Assembly: GCA_003513845.1 (NCBI GenBank)
Contig: DOTB01000063.1
Location: forward strand, 1 to 37,486
From: Candidatus Atribacteria bacterium
Lineage (GTDB): Bacteria; Atribacterota; Phoenicimicrobiia; Phoenicimicrobiales; Phoenicimicrobiaceae
DNA: 37,486 nt
Direction of reading: 5' to 3'
This document shows, one piece after another, positions 1 to 6,922 of this stretch (within the stretch, counting starts at the first letter, position 1; every line of letters begins with the position of its first letter). The notes beneath the pieces are model-generated. The model saw only the letters and a list, made by a program, of their open reading frames with translations, made no database searches and was not told where the DNA came from. The translations under genes were made by a program, and so were the position numbers.

Positions 1-22
1 GACTTTTATTTGTCATATAACC

Positions 23-64
23 AGTAATAAGTAATGAGTAATGAGTAATGAGTAATGAGTTACA
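23..64. repeat. Heptanucleotide tandem array (AGTAATG family)
   Basis: Six consecutive 7-bp units occur here; four are exactly AGTAATG and the two edge units differ slightly. The array is followed by looser matter and, at about 105-117, by the word ACTAACG, which is the reverse-strand form of a heptamer found in most other spacers. The array lies upstream of the exbB-like gene. I see no promoter of good quality between the array and that gene. Confidence 0.85.
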
Positions 65-201
65 GGTGGTAAGTTCTGAGTTTAAAACTGAAAATTTATA
101 TTTGATACTAACGACTAAATTGGTTGGAGAATTAGCCAATCAAATCATCGGTAAGTTAATATTATACTAATATTAAAAACTAAAAAAGAGGGGGCAAATA
201 T

Positions 202-879
202 TTGATGTTAGAGGTTTTTCAAAAAGGTGGATTCTTAATGTATCCTATTTTTATATGCTCATTGATAGCGCTTACTATTTTTTTTGAAAGGATGTTCTAT
301 TTAAAAAGTATTAAAACCAAGAGTAAAAGATTTGTTGTTCGAATTAAGGATTTAATAAGAAAGGGGAACATTGAATTGGCTATCTCTGCATGTCGGAAAA
401 ATCCAACTCCAGTATCTATGATTATGTTAGCTGGTTTAATGAAATATGGTAAAAGTAGAAAGGAGATAAAAGAGGCGATTGAAGATAGTGCAAGCCAAGA
501 AATTCCTCTATTGGAAAAACACCTTTCTACTCTTTCTACTATTGGAAATATTACCCCTTTATTAGGGCTTTTAGGAACAGTATTCGGTATGATCAAGGCA
601 TTTAATGTAATTGCGATTATGGGAGTAGGAAAACCTGAGGTTCTTGCTGGGGGGATTTCAGAGGCATTATTAACCACTGCCTTTGGATTATCAGTAGCTA
701 TACCCACAATCGTAATTTATAATTATTTATCTAACCGAGTAGATAAATTGATAAGAGAAATGGAAATAAGTTGTGTAGATCTACTCGATCTTTTAACTAG
801 CCATGATATGAAGGAGTCCACTAGTAAAGATTTTAATCGGGAAGGTGATATAGCCTATGAAGTTTCCTCATCCCAATAA
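202..879 (+). CDS. exbB: ExbB/TolQ/MotA-family proton channel subunit
   Basis: This is an inner-membrane protein of the ExbB/TolQ/MotA family, which with ExbD converts the proton gradient into movement of a TonB- or TolA-like partner. The 225 residues show the family layout: one N-terminal membrane helix (about 12-34), a cytoplasmic loop, then two helices (about 112-136 and 157-177). The motif LGLLGTVFGMI sits at 121-131. The start is TTG at 202 or the adjacent ATG at 205, behind a GAGGGGG ribosome site. The gene overlaps exbD by 23 bases, so the two are probably translationally coupled. TolQ versus ExbB cannot be decided from sequence alone; the TonB-like third gene favours ExbB. Confidence 0.93.
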   Translation: MMLEVFQKGGFLMYPIFICSLIALTIFFERMFYLKSIKTKSKRFVVRIKDLIRKGNIELAISACRKNPTPVSMIMLAGLMKYGKSRKEIKEAIEDSASQEIPLLEKHLSTLSTIGNITPLLGLLGTVFGMIKAFNVIAIMGVGKPEVLAGGISEALLTTAFGLSVAIPTIVIYNYLSNRVDKLIREMEISCVDLLDLLTSHDMKESTSKDFNREGDIAYEVSSSQ

Positions 880-1273
880 AAAAAGTGCTAGTTTTGATCT
901 AACTCCATTAATAGATGTAGTTTTTCTATTATTGATATTTTTTATGTTGACTACTACATTTTTAAATCTGGAAAGTAGGATAAAGGTTAATTTACCCACT
1001 GGTGATTTTGCGGCTGCTGAACCATCAAAAAATATTACTGTAACTATTGCCGAGAATAATACGATTTATTTTAACGGAAGATTGATAGATCCTTTAAAGA
1101 TTACTGAAAATGTAGCCACAGAGTTGAAAAAAGATCCAGAGGGACTAGTGGTATTAGAAGCTGATCAAAATGTGCTTCACGGTAAGGTGGTTAGAGTGAT
1201 GGATTTGATTAAAAAGGGAGGGGCAGACAAGATTGCCATTGCCACCAAACCGAGCACGGAAAGTAGTAAATAA
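857..1273 (+). CDS. exbD: ExbD/TolR-family energy-transducing protein
   Basis: ExbD/TolR proteins are single-pass membrane proteins whose membrane aspartate carries protons with ExbB. The 138-residue product has the signature DLTPLIDVVFLLLIFF near its start. The key aspartate is D20, at the beginning of the only membrane helix (about 20-41). A periplasmic domain of normal size follows. The ATG lies inside the 3' end of exbB, so the pair forms one transcription unit. The next gene begins about 370 bp later, across a repeat-filled spacer, and encodes a TonB-like N-terminus. Confidence 0.93.
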   Translation: MKFPHPNKKSASFDLTPLIDVVFLLLIFFMLTTTFLNLESRIKVNLPTGDFAAAEPSKNITVTIAENNTIYFNGRLIDPLKITENVATELKKDPEGLVVLEADQNVLHGKVVRVMDLIKKGGADKIAIATKPSTESSK

Positions 1274-1276
1274 GTC

Positions 1277-1607
1277 CGTATCTTGTATTTCGTAAATTGT
1301 ATCTTGTAAACAAGATAGGAGTCAGAAGTCAGAATTCAGTATTCAGAATAATCTTAAATATGTATAATACTATATTATTCTGACTCCTTGCTCCTGAATT
1401 CTGGATTCTTAATTAGTTTTAAGAAAAGTTTTGAGTTTTGAATTATGGTTTTTCGTTTTTCGCTTAAATCTTTTAGTTAGTTGGTAATTTAGTTTTTAAA
1501 ACTAACTAAACAATTAACCAAGTAACCCAACTAACTAATGCTAACAACTATTCACTATTCACTAGCGACTAATTTAATTGGAGAATTGGAGAATTGGTAA
1601 ATAGGTA
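1277..1607. repeat. Composite heptad repeat spacer between exbD and the TonB-DUF3048 gene
   Basis: This spacer of about 370 bp has no gene. From 1277 to 1346 there are ten 7-bp units in unbroken register, passing from a YGTATYT-type family (CGTATCT, TGTATTT) to a TCAG-type family (AAGTCAG, AATTCAG). A reverse-orientation TCAG block lies at about 1372-1415. From 1428 to 1490 come GTTTTGA and TTTTTCG units, then ACTATTC/ACTAGCG units to 1575. From 1576 to 1607 the period changes to eight (AATTGGAG twice, then variants). The 1277-1346 and 1372-1415 blocks could pair as a long imperfect hairpin. Confidence 0.85.
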
Positions 1608-1644
1608 AATTTATATATATTATTATTAGCTGAGGTGCGAATAA

Positions 1645-3138
1645 TTGATACCCAAATATAGTTATCGAGCAAAACGTCTAAAGCAGACCAAAAAAAGTTT
1701 TTTAGGAAGGTCGTTCATAATTTCAATTGTACTTAATATCATATTATTGTATGCTTTTGGGAGTATGATTGCCTTTGATTTTAAAAAACCTTTACCTGAA
1801 GAAGAACTGACCCTGGTTAGTCTGATAGAACTCCCTGCCCCCAAACAACCAGAAACTAAGAAACCAGAAATTGTTGAAAAAAGACCTGTTGCTCAATTAG
1901 AAGTTCAACCAAAGGTCAAACCAGTTTTACCTGAACCACCTAAATTAAAGGAAGAAATAACTGAGACTAAAGTAGTAAAGAAAGAAGAATTGACTGAAGG
2001 TATACCTAAGGTAGAAGTTAAAACTCCTCAAATTGAATCTAAACCTCAATTAGTGGCGCCTCCTCCGCAAACTAGTGAATCTTTAGGTGAGGATATACGT
2101 ATTTCTACTGAATATTTCAGGCAGGCTATAGCCAGCAGAAAAGAGGTAAAAGGGGAGATCTTAGAACCGGGAGAATCACAGATTAAGGTTGATTTAGGAG
2201 AAAAAGGAAAAGAAAATATTGAAGCTACCTATGGCACAGTGATTAATCCTGGAGAAATTACTACCCTACCTGAGACCAAGGAGAAAGAATCACCATTTGG
2301 GAGTAGACCACTTTCTATTATGGTGGAAAATTCAGAAGGAGCTCGACCTCAAACAGGTTTAGATAAAGCTAATATTGTTTATGAAATTTTAGCTGAAGGT
2401 GGAATAACTAGGTTTTTAGCTGTTTATTATGATAAGGATGCAGAAGTAGTTGGACCAGTAAGGAGTGCCCGACCTTATTTTATTAGTAAGTCTATGGAGC
2501 ACCAGTCTATTTATGTCCATGCGGGAGGGAGTGAGGAGGCTTATAATTTTATAAAAGCAGAAAAAATTGATGATATAAATGAATTTGTAGATTTTCAACC
2601 TTTTTGGCGGTCTAAAGACCGAAAGCCACCCCATAATTTATATACCTCAACTATTGAATTACGCAAAGAAGCCAATAAATTAGGTTATATCGAAATGATA
2701 AAGAAAGAGGATTACCAATTTGAAACTGATAATAATGAGAAGTTAACTGGTAAACCTACTGATTCTATAGTGATTCCTTATAATCAACATTATATAATTA
2801 GTTATAATTATCAACCAGAATCAATGAAATATCTAAGATTTTTAAATAATGAGCCTCATATAGATGCTAAGACTAAAGAACAATTATTGGTTGATAATAT
2901 TGTTATTCAATTTGTGAATACTAAAGTTATTGACGAAGAAGGACGATTGGCAATGGATTTTGTAGGTGAAGGAAGAGGTTTAATATTTTTTAAAGGTGGC
3001 TCTCAAGAGATTATATGGAAGAAACAAGATTTAAAGACAAGAACAGTATTTTTAGATAAAGAAGGAAATAGGATAGCTTGTGCTCCAGGGAATATCTGGA
3101 TCCAAATTGTCCCTTCAAATTTAGTTATAGAGTATTAA
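1645..3138 (+). CDS. TonB-like N-terminus fused to a DUF3048 domain
   Basis: The first 45 residues are a short basic cytoplasmic tail and one uncleaved membrane helix (about 22-44). Residues about 45-140 are rich in proline, lysine and glutamate, as in the periplasmic spacer of TonB. The helix carries S27xxxN31, at the spacing of the functional Ser/His pair in the E. coli TonB helix. Instead of a TonB C-terminal domain, residues about 219-350 match DUF3048 (YerB family; motifs RPLSIMVENS and GPVRSARPYF), and about 370-497 match its C-terminal part. DUF3048 has no established function known to me. The start is TTG with a GAGGTG ribosome site. Lying behind exbB-exbD, it is probably the driven partner of that channel; this is inference. 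Confidence 0.85.
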   Translation: MIPKYSYRAKRLKQTKKSFLGRSFIISIVLNIILLYAFGSMIAFDFKKPLPEEELTLVSLIELPAPKQPETKKPEIVEKRPVAQLEVQPKVKPVLPEPPKLKEEITETKVVKKEELTEGIPKVEVKTPQIESKPQLVAPPPQTSESLGEDIRISTEYFRQAIASRKEVKGEILEPGESQIKVDLGEKGKENIEATYGTVINPGEITTLPETKEKESPFGSRPLSIMVENSEGARPQTGLDKANIVYEILAEGGITRFLAVYYDKDAEVVGPVRSARPYFISKSMEHQSIYVHAGGSEEAYNFIKAEKIDDINEFVDFQPFWRSKDRKPPHNLYTSTIELRKEANKLGYIEMIKKEDYQFETDNNEKLTGKPTDSIVIPYNQHYIISYNYQPESMKYLRFLNNEPHIDAKTKEQLLVDNIVIQFVNTKVIDEEGRLAMDFVGEGRGLIFFKGGSQEIIWKKQDLKTRTVFLDKEGNRIACAPGNIWIQIVPSNLVIEY

Positions 3139-3173
3139 ATGTAAACAAAGGTGCCTGGCACCTTTGTTTACAT
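3139..3173. repeat. Near-perfect 17-bp palindrome containing GGTGCCTGGCACC
   Basis: The arms 3139-3155 and 3157-3173 are fully complementary around a single central base (effective loop about three bases). The stem lies between the stop of the DUF3048 gene and the ATG of the Xer gene. The core GGTGCC/GGCACC resembles short palindromes scattered in many genomes as REP-like elements. There is no clear T tract, so an intrinsic terminator is possible but unproven. Confidence 0.8.
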
Positions 3174-3188
3174 AAATTTGTTGATAAA

Positions 3189-4091
3189 ATGAATAAAAAA
3201 AAATTAGAAGAAATTTTAGAGGATTTTTTGGATTATCTGTATGTGGAAAGAGGGCTGGCAAAAAATACCATAATTGCTTATAGATATGATCTAATAAAAT
3301 ATATTCATTTCTTAAAAGAAAATAAGATACGCTCTTTTAACCTCACTAACAAAGAATTAATTAATAATTATTTTATTTATCTAAAAAGAGAAGGATTAGG
3401 AATTAATTCGATTTCCAGAAATTTAGTTGCTATAAAAATATTTTATCGTTTTATGTTAGCGGAAGGTTTTATTAAGGAAGATATTAGCAGTTTAATTGAA
3501 TTTCCTCGAGTAAGTAAAAAACTTCCACAAGTTTTAAGCCTAAGAGAGATAAATATTTTGTTAGCTGATAACAATTTTCAGGGTGATTTAGGACAAAGGG
3601 ATAAGGCAATTCTGGAATTACTTTATGCTACTGGAATGAGGGTATCAGAATTGATAAACTTGAAGGTTGATGATATAAATGTAGAAAATCAGATGTTAAA
3701 GTGTTTAGGGAAAGGCTCTAAAGAGCGAATAATCCCTTTTGGTAACAAAGCCAATCAATCTTTAATTTTATATCTTAGAAAAGTTAGAGGAAAATTAGTT
3801 AAAGACCCCAGAGAGACAACTTTATTTCTAAATAATAGAGGAAAAAAGCTTTCGCGACAGGGGATTTTTTATTTGATAAAGCAGTATGTAAGTAAAGCAG
3901 GACTGAATAAAAGAATTACTCCCCATACCTTAAGACATACTTTAGCTACTCATCTATTAGAAAATGGGGCTGATTTAAGATCGGTTCAGGAAATGTTGGG
4001 TCATTCAGATATTTCTACTACTCAGATTTATACTCATGTAAGCAGAAAGTGGATTAAAGAGGAATATTATAGAGCTTTTCCGCGAACATAA
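3189..4091 (+). CDS. xerD: Tyrosine site-specific recombinase XerC/XerD
   Basis: Xer recombinases resolve chromosome dimers at dif sites. The 300-residue product has the N-terminal SAM-like core-binding domain (about 1-95) and a catalytic domain with the full set of residues: R151 (GMRVSEL), K175 (GKGSKER), H246 and R249 (HTLRH), H272 (LGH) and the nucleophile Y281 (IYTHV). These spacings match E. coli XerD almost exactly. The ATG at 3189 was chosen because the open frame upstream runs through the palindrome and the end of the previous gene and has no family similarity. Only one Xer is in view, so XerC versus XerD is open. An integron or phage integrase is less likely given the compact Xer length. 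Confidence 0.92.
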   Translation: MNKKKLEEILEDFLDYLYVERGLAKNTIIAYRYDLIKYIHFLKENKIRSFNLTNKELINNYFIYLKREGLGINSISRNLVAIKIFYRFMLAEGFIKEDISSLIEFPRVSKKLPQVLSLREINILLADNNFQGDLGQRDKAILELLYATGMRVSELINLKVDDINVENQMLKCLGKGSKERIIPFGNKANQSLILYLRKVRGKLVKDPRETTLFLNNRGKKLSRQGIFYLIKQYVSKAGLNKRITPHTLRHTLATHLLENGADLRSVQEMLGHSDISTTQIYTHVSRKWIKEEYYRAFPRT

Positions 4092-4093
4092 AT

Positions 4094-4140
4094 TAGTCGT
4101 TAGTCGTTAGTTGTCAACTATTCACTAACGGCTGATTAAT
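4094..4140. repeat. Heptad repeat with self-complementary halves
   Basis: Two exact TAGTCGT units and TAGTTGT (4094-4114) are followed by reverse-oriented units of the same family up to about 4140. The two halves can fold into an imperfect hairpin just after the xerD stop. The ribosome site of the next gene follows at about 4152-4159. Confidence 0.75.
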
Positions 4141-4169
4141 TAAATCCGAAAGAGGGAGGATTAGTAAAA

Positions 4170-4994
4170 ATGGTAGATTTAAAAGCAAAAATTGCAGAAA
4201 GTGTTGAATACATTGATCAAAAAACTAAGATTAGACCAAAGATTGCTATTATTTTAGGAACTGGATTGGGAAGATTAGCCGAAGATATTGAGGAAAAAGA
4301 AATTATCCCTTATAGTGATATACCTAATTTTCCTGTTTCTACAGTAAAGAGTCATAGTGGAAACTTGGTTTTAGGAAAATTAGGAAATAAAGAAGTAGTC
4401 GCCATGCAAGGTAGGTTTCATTATTACGAAGGTTATAGTTTGCAAGAAGTAACTTTTCCGGTGAGGGTTATGAAAAAGTTGGGGGCAGATACAATTATTA
4501 TTTCGAATGCGGCAGGGGGGATGAACCGCTTCTTTAAAAGAGGGGATTTAATGCTTATTACTGATCATATAAACTTATTCGGTAATAATCCCTTAATTGG
4601 TCCCAATGATGAAGAATTAGGACCAAGATTTCCAGATATGTCTGAGGCATACAATCGACAACTTATTGAATTAGCCCTGAAAGTAGCAGTAAAGGAAAAA
4701 ATTAAATTGCATCAGGGGATATATGTAGGTTTAACCGGTCCCACCTTGGAAACACCTGCAGAGTATAGATTTTTAATAAAAATTGGGGCAGATGCAGTTG
4801 GCATGTCTACGGTCCCAGAAGTCATAGTTGCAAATCATATGGGGATGAAAGTCTTGGGGATTTCATGTATCACCGATTTAGCTATAGATGGTGTAATAGT
4901 TAAAACTAGTGTAGAAGAAATTTTAGAAGCTGCGTCTAAGGCAGAGCCCATTATGACTAAATTAGTAAAAAAAGTGATCGAGAAAATTGATTAG
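4170..4994 (+). CDS. punA: Trimeric purine-nucleoside / methylthioadenosine phosphorylase
   Basis: This family cleaves purine nucleosides with phosphate. The 274 residues show the phosphate-loop motif GTGLG (31-35), HSGN (62-65), the QGRFHYYEGYS segment (80-90), SNAAGG (112-117) and the base-site region with E194 and GMSTVPEV (211-218). By alignment to human PNP, E194 equals E201 and M212 equals M219. The next specificity residue, Asn243 in human PNP, is Asp236 here (SCITDLA). Aspartate at this place is associated with acceptance of 6-amino purines, as in MTA phosphorylase. mtnA, which uses the product of MTA phosphorolysis, lies two genes downstream. The protein may therefore act as MtnP or have mixed specificity. 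The start has a GAGGGAGGA ribosome site. Confidence 0.9.
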   Translation: MVDLKAKIAESVEYIDQKTKIRPKIAIILGTGLGRLAEDIEEKEIIPYSDIPNFPVSTVKSHSGNLVLGKLGNKEVVAMQGRFHYYEGYSLQEVTFPVRVMKKLGADTIIISNAAGGMNRFFKRGDLMLITDHINLFGNNPLIGPNDEELGPRFPDMSEAYNRQLIELALKVAVKEKIKLHQGIYVGLTGPTLETPAEYRFLIKIGADAVGMSTVPEVIVANHMGMKVLGISCITDLAIDGVIVKTSVEEILEAASKAEPIMTKLVKKVIEKID

Positions 4995-5442
4995 TAATGG
5001 TTTAAGGATAGCTTTTCTGTCCGCTTTACCCCTTACTGAATTAAGAGGGGCAATTCCTTTAGCTTTAGCAATTTATAAAATGCCCGTGTTTCAAGCTTAT
5101 AGCTTTGCAGTGTTGGGGAATATAGCACCGGCAATTTTTTTATTATTATATTTAAAACCTTTTTCGGAGTATTTATGTCAATGGTCTTTATTTAATAAAT
5201 TTTTTCAATGGCTATTTAAAAGGACCCGCCGGCATGAAAAAAAATATGAGAAGTATGGTGCTATATTTTTATTATTCTTCGTGGCAACTCCACTACCGAT
5301 GACTGGAGCTTGGACTGGTTCAGTTGCAGCATTTGTCTTTGGAATAAGATTTTGGTATGCTTTTCCTACTATAGTAGGCGGAATTTTGATAGCAGGAATA
5401 CTGGTTACTTTAGCTAGCTTGGGAATAATTGGTTTTATTTAA
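4987..5442 (+). CDS. COG2426 small multidrug-export family membrane protein
   Basis: This is a 151-residue, very hydrophobic protein with about four membrane segments. The motifs TELRGAIPLA near the N-terminus and TPLPMTGAWTG (near residue 102) are characteristic of the 'small multi-drug export' family (PF06695/COG2426), whose substrates are poorly known. The best start is TTG at 4987, which overlaps the end of the phosphorylase gene, suggesting translational coupling. No ATG exists before residue 32. No partner subunit is visible. The family assignment is good; an export role is only a family label. Confidence 0.82.
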   Translation: MISNGLRIAFLSALPLTELRGAIPLALAIYKMPVFQAYSFAVLGNIAPAIFLLLYLKPFSEYLCQWSLFNKFFQWLFKRTRRHEKKYEKYGAIFLLFFVATPLPMTGAWTGSVAAFVFGIRFWYAFPTIVGGILIAGILVTLASLGIIGFI

Positions 5443-5445
5443 GAT

Positions 5446-5737
5446 AGTATCGGGTATCGCGTATTGAGTATCGCTTGAAAAAATAGAAGTCAGTAGTCAG
5501 AGTCCAGTATTCAGAATGTTGAATAGCGGATAGGATATAGTAATAAGTGATGAGTAATGTGTAATAGGTTGATAGTTGCAAGTTACGAGTTTAAATAAAG
5601 GAAGCAATTGCGTATTACCTGCCGTATTGACCGGTAGACTTGAGGACTGAGTGACTGGTAGACAGGTAAACCGGGTAACTGGCTAACTAAATACTAAATA
5701 CTAACTAATGACTATATACTATAGAAGAAGAGGATAA
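5446..5737. repeat. Long heptad repeat array between the COG2426 gene and mtnA
   Basis: Almost the whole 298-bp spacer reads as 7-bp units. It begins with AGTATCG, GGTATCG and CGTATTG (5446-5473), passes into GAAGTCA/GTATTCA units (to about 5515), then TGATGAG/TAATGTG units, then GACTGAG/TGACTGG units and finally CTAAATA/CTAACTA units up to the mtnA ribosome site. No gene or RNA structure was recognised. Confidence 0.8.
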
Positions 5738-5740
5738 AAG

Positions 5741-6775
5741 ATGAGAACTATAGAATGGAAAGAAGGGAAGGTTTTTTTAATTGACCAACGAAAACTTCCC
5801 TTAAAATTTGAAGTAATTAATTGTTCTAATTATCAAGAAATAGCTAAGGCGATCAGAAAAATGAAGATTAGAGGTGCCCCAGCTATTGGAGTAGCTGCTG
5901 CCTATGGTATGGCTCTGGCAGCTAATTCTTCAAAAGCAAAAAGTTATGAAAAATTTATTAAGGATATGGAAAAAGCAAGAGATTATTTAGCTTGTTCTCG
6001 TCCTACTGCAGTCAATTTATTTTGGGCTATGGATAGGATAATGAAATTAGTAAAAACTAAAAGAGATATAAGTCTTTTAAGATTAAAAGATTTAGTTTTA
6101 CAGGAAGCAAGAAACATCGAGCAGGAAGATGTTGAAATAAATAAGACCATCGGAAGATATGGCTCTACGCTTATAAAAGACGGAGATAATATTTTAACTC
6201 ATTGTAATGCTGGAGCTTTAGCCACTGCAGATTATGGCACAGCCTTGGGAATAATTCGAACTGCTTTTGCAGAGGGGAAGAAAATACACGTCTATGTCGA
6301 TGAAACCAGGCCTGTTTTACAAGGAGCTAGACTTACAGCTTGGGAATTGATGCAGGAGAGAATACCTTTTACATTAATTACAGATAATATGGCTGGTTTT
6401 TTAATGTTAAAAAATAAAGTGAATTTGGTTATAGTAGGAGCGGACCGCATTGCCCTTAATGGTGATGTGGTCAATAAGATTGGCACTTATTCTTTGTCAG
6501 TATTAGCCAAAGAAAATTCTGTCCCCTTTTTTGTAGCTGCTCCTTTATCAACTATAGATACCTCTTTAGAATCAGGGGAAGAAATTCCTATTGAAGAAAG
6601 AGATCCTCAGGAGGTTACTAAAATTTTGGGAAAACAGATAGCCCCTATGGGGGTAAAGGTTTTTAATCCTGCTTTTGACCTTACTCCTAATCGTTATGTA
6701 GAGGCTATTATTACTGAAAAGGGGATTATTAAGAAACCCTTTGAAGAAAATATCGAATTAGTCGTTAGCCGTTAG
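5741..6775 (+). CDS. mtnA: S-methyl-5-thioribose-1-phosphate isomerase
   Basis: MtnA converts methylthioribose-1-phosphate to methylthioribulose-1-phosphate in methionine salvage. The 344 residues carry the RGAPAIG motif (44-50), HCNAGALAT with catalytic C155, VDETRP (186-191) and GADRIALNGDVVNKIG with catalytic D235. These correspond to Cys160 and Asp240 of the Bacillus enzyme. In bacteria lacking the rest of the pathway, MtnA may act in an MTA-isoprenoid shunt or on other pentose-1-phosphates; no mtnB, C, D or K is in the window. The last five residues (LVVSR) and the stop codon are encoded by the start of a TAGTCGT-type repeat, so the native C-terminus seems to have been replaced or extended by repeat sequence. 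Confidence 0.95.
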   Translation: MRTIEWKEGKVFLIDQRKLPLKFEVINCSNYQEIAKAIRKMKIRGAPAIGVAAAYGMALAANSSKAKSYEKFIKDMEKARDYLACSRPTAVNLFWAMDRIMKLVKTKRDISLLRLKDLVLQEARNIEQEDVEINKTIGRYGSTLIKDGDNILTHCNAGALATADYGTALGIIRTAFAEGKKIHVYVDETRPVLQGARLTAWELMQERIPFTLITDNMAGFLMLKNKVNLVIVGADRIALNGDVVNKIGTYSLSVLAKENSVPFFVAAPLSTIDTSLESGEEIPIEERDPQEVTKILGKQIAPMGVKVFNPAFDLTPNRYVEAIITEKGIIKKPFEENIELVVSR

Positions 6776-6862
6776 TGAATAGTAAAGAAGAAAAAAGAAA
6801 AGAAGTTAGAATATTAGATAGCGTAGAGCGTATAGGCGCAGGTGTATAGTGCAAGCAAAGAA
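6759..6862. repeat. Heptad repeat array running out of the mtnA coding end
   Basis: Units in strict 7-bp register begin inside mtnA (TAGTCGT at 6759, TAGCCGT at 6766). They continue with TAGTGAA, whose TAG is the mtnA stop, then purine-rich units and CGTAGAG/CGTATAG units to about 6862. A looser GAATAGAAGTCAG-type patch lies near 6880-6893. The ribosome site of murA follows directly. Confidence 0.85.
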
Positions 6863-6922
6863 AGTTACAATATTATCGAATAGAAGTCAGGATCTTAAAC
6901 GACTAAATAAAGGAGGAGAAAA

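Noticed and set aside
23..64. CRISPR array
   Set aside because: Units are 7 bp with no spacers; none of the repeat arrays in the window has repeat-spacer architecture, and no cas gene is present.
3078..3188. Upstream extension of xerD by 37 codons
   Set aside because: It overlaps the previous gene and the 17-bp palindrome, and has no Xer similarity; ATG 3189 gives standard length and residue spacing.
5620..5735. Structured RNA or tRNA-like element before mtnA (SAM-type riboswitch considered)
   Set aside because: The GC-richer words (GACTGAG, TGACTGG, GGGTAAC) follow the 7-bp period and give no riboswitch core.
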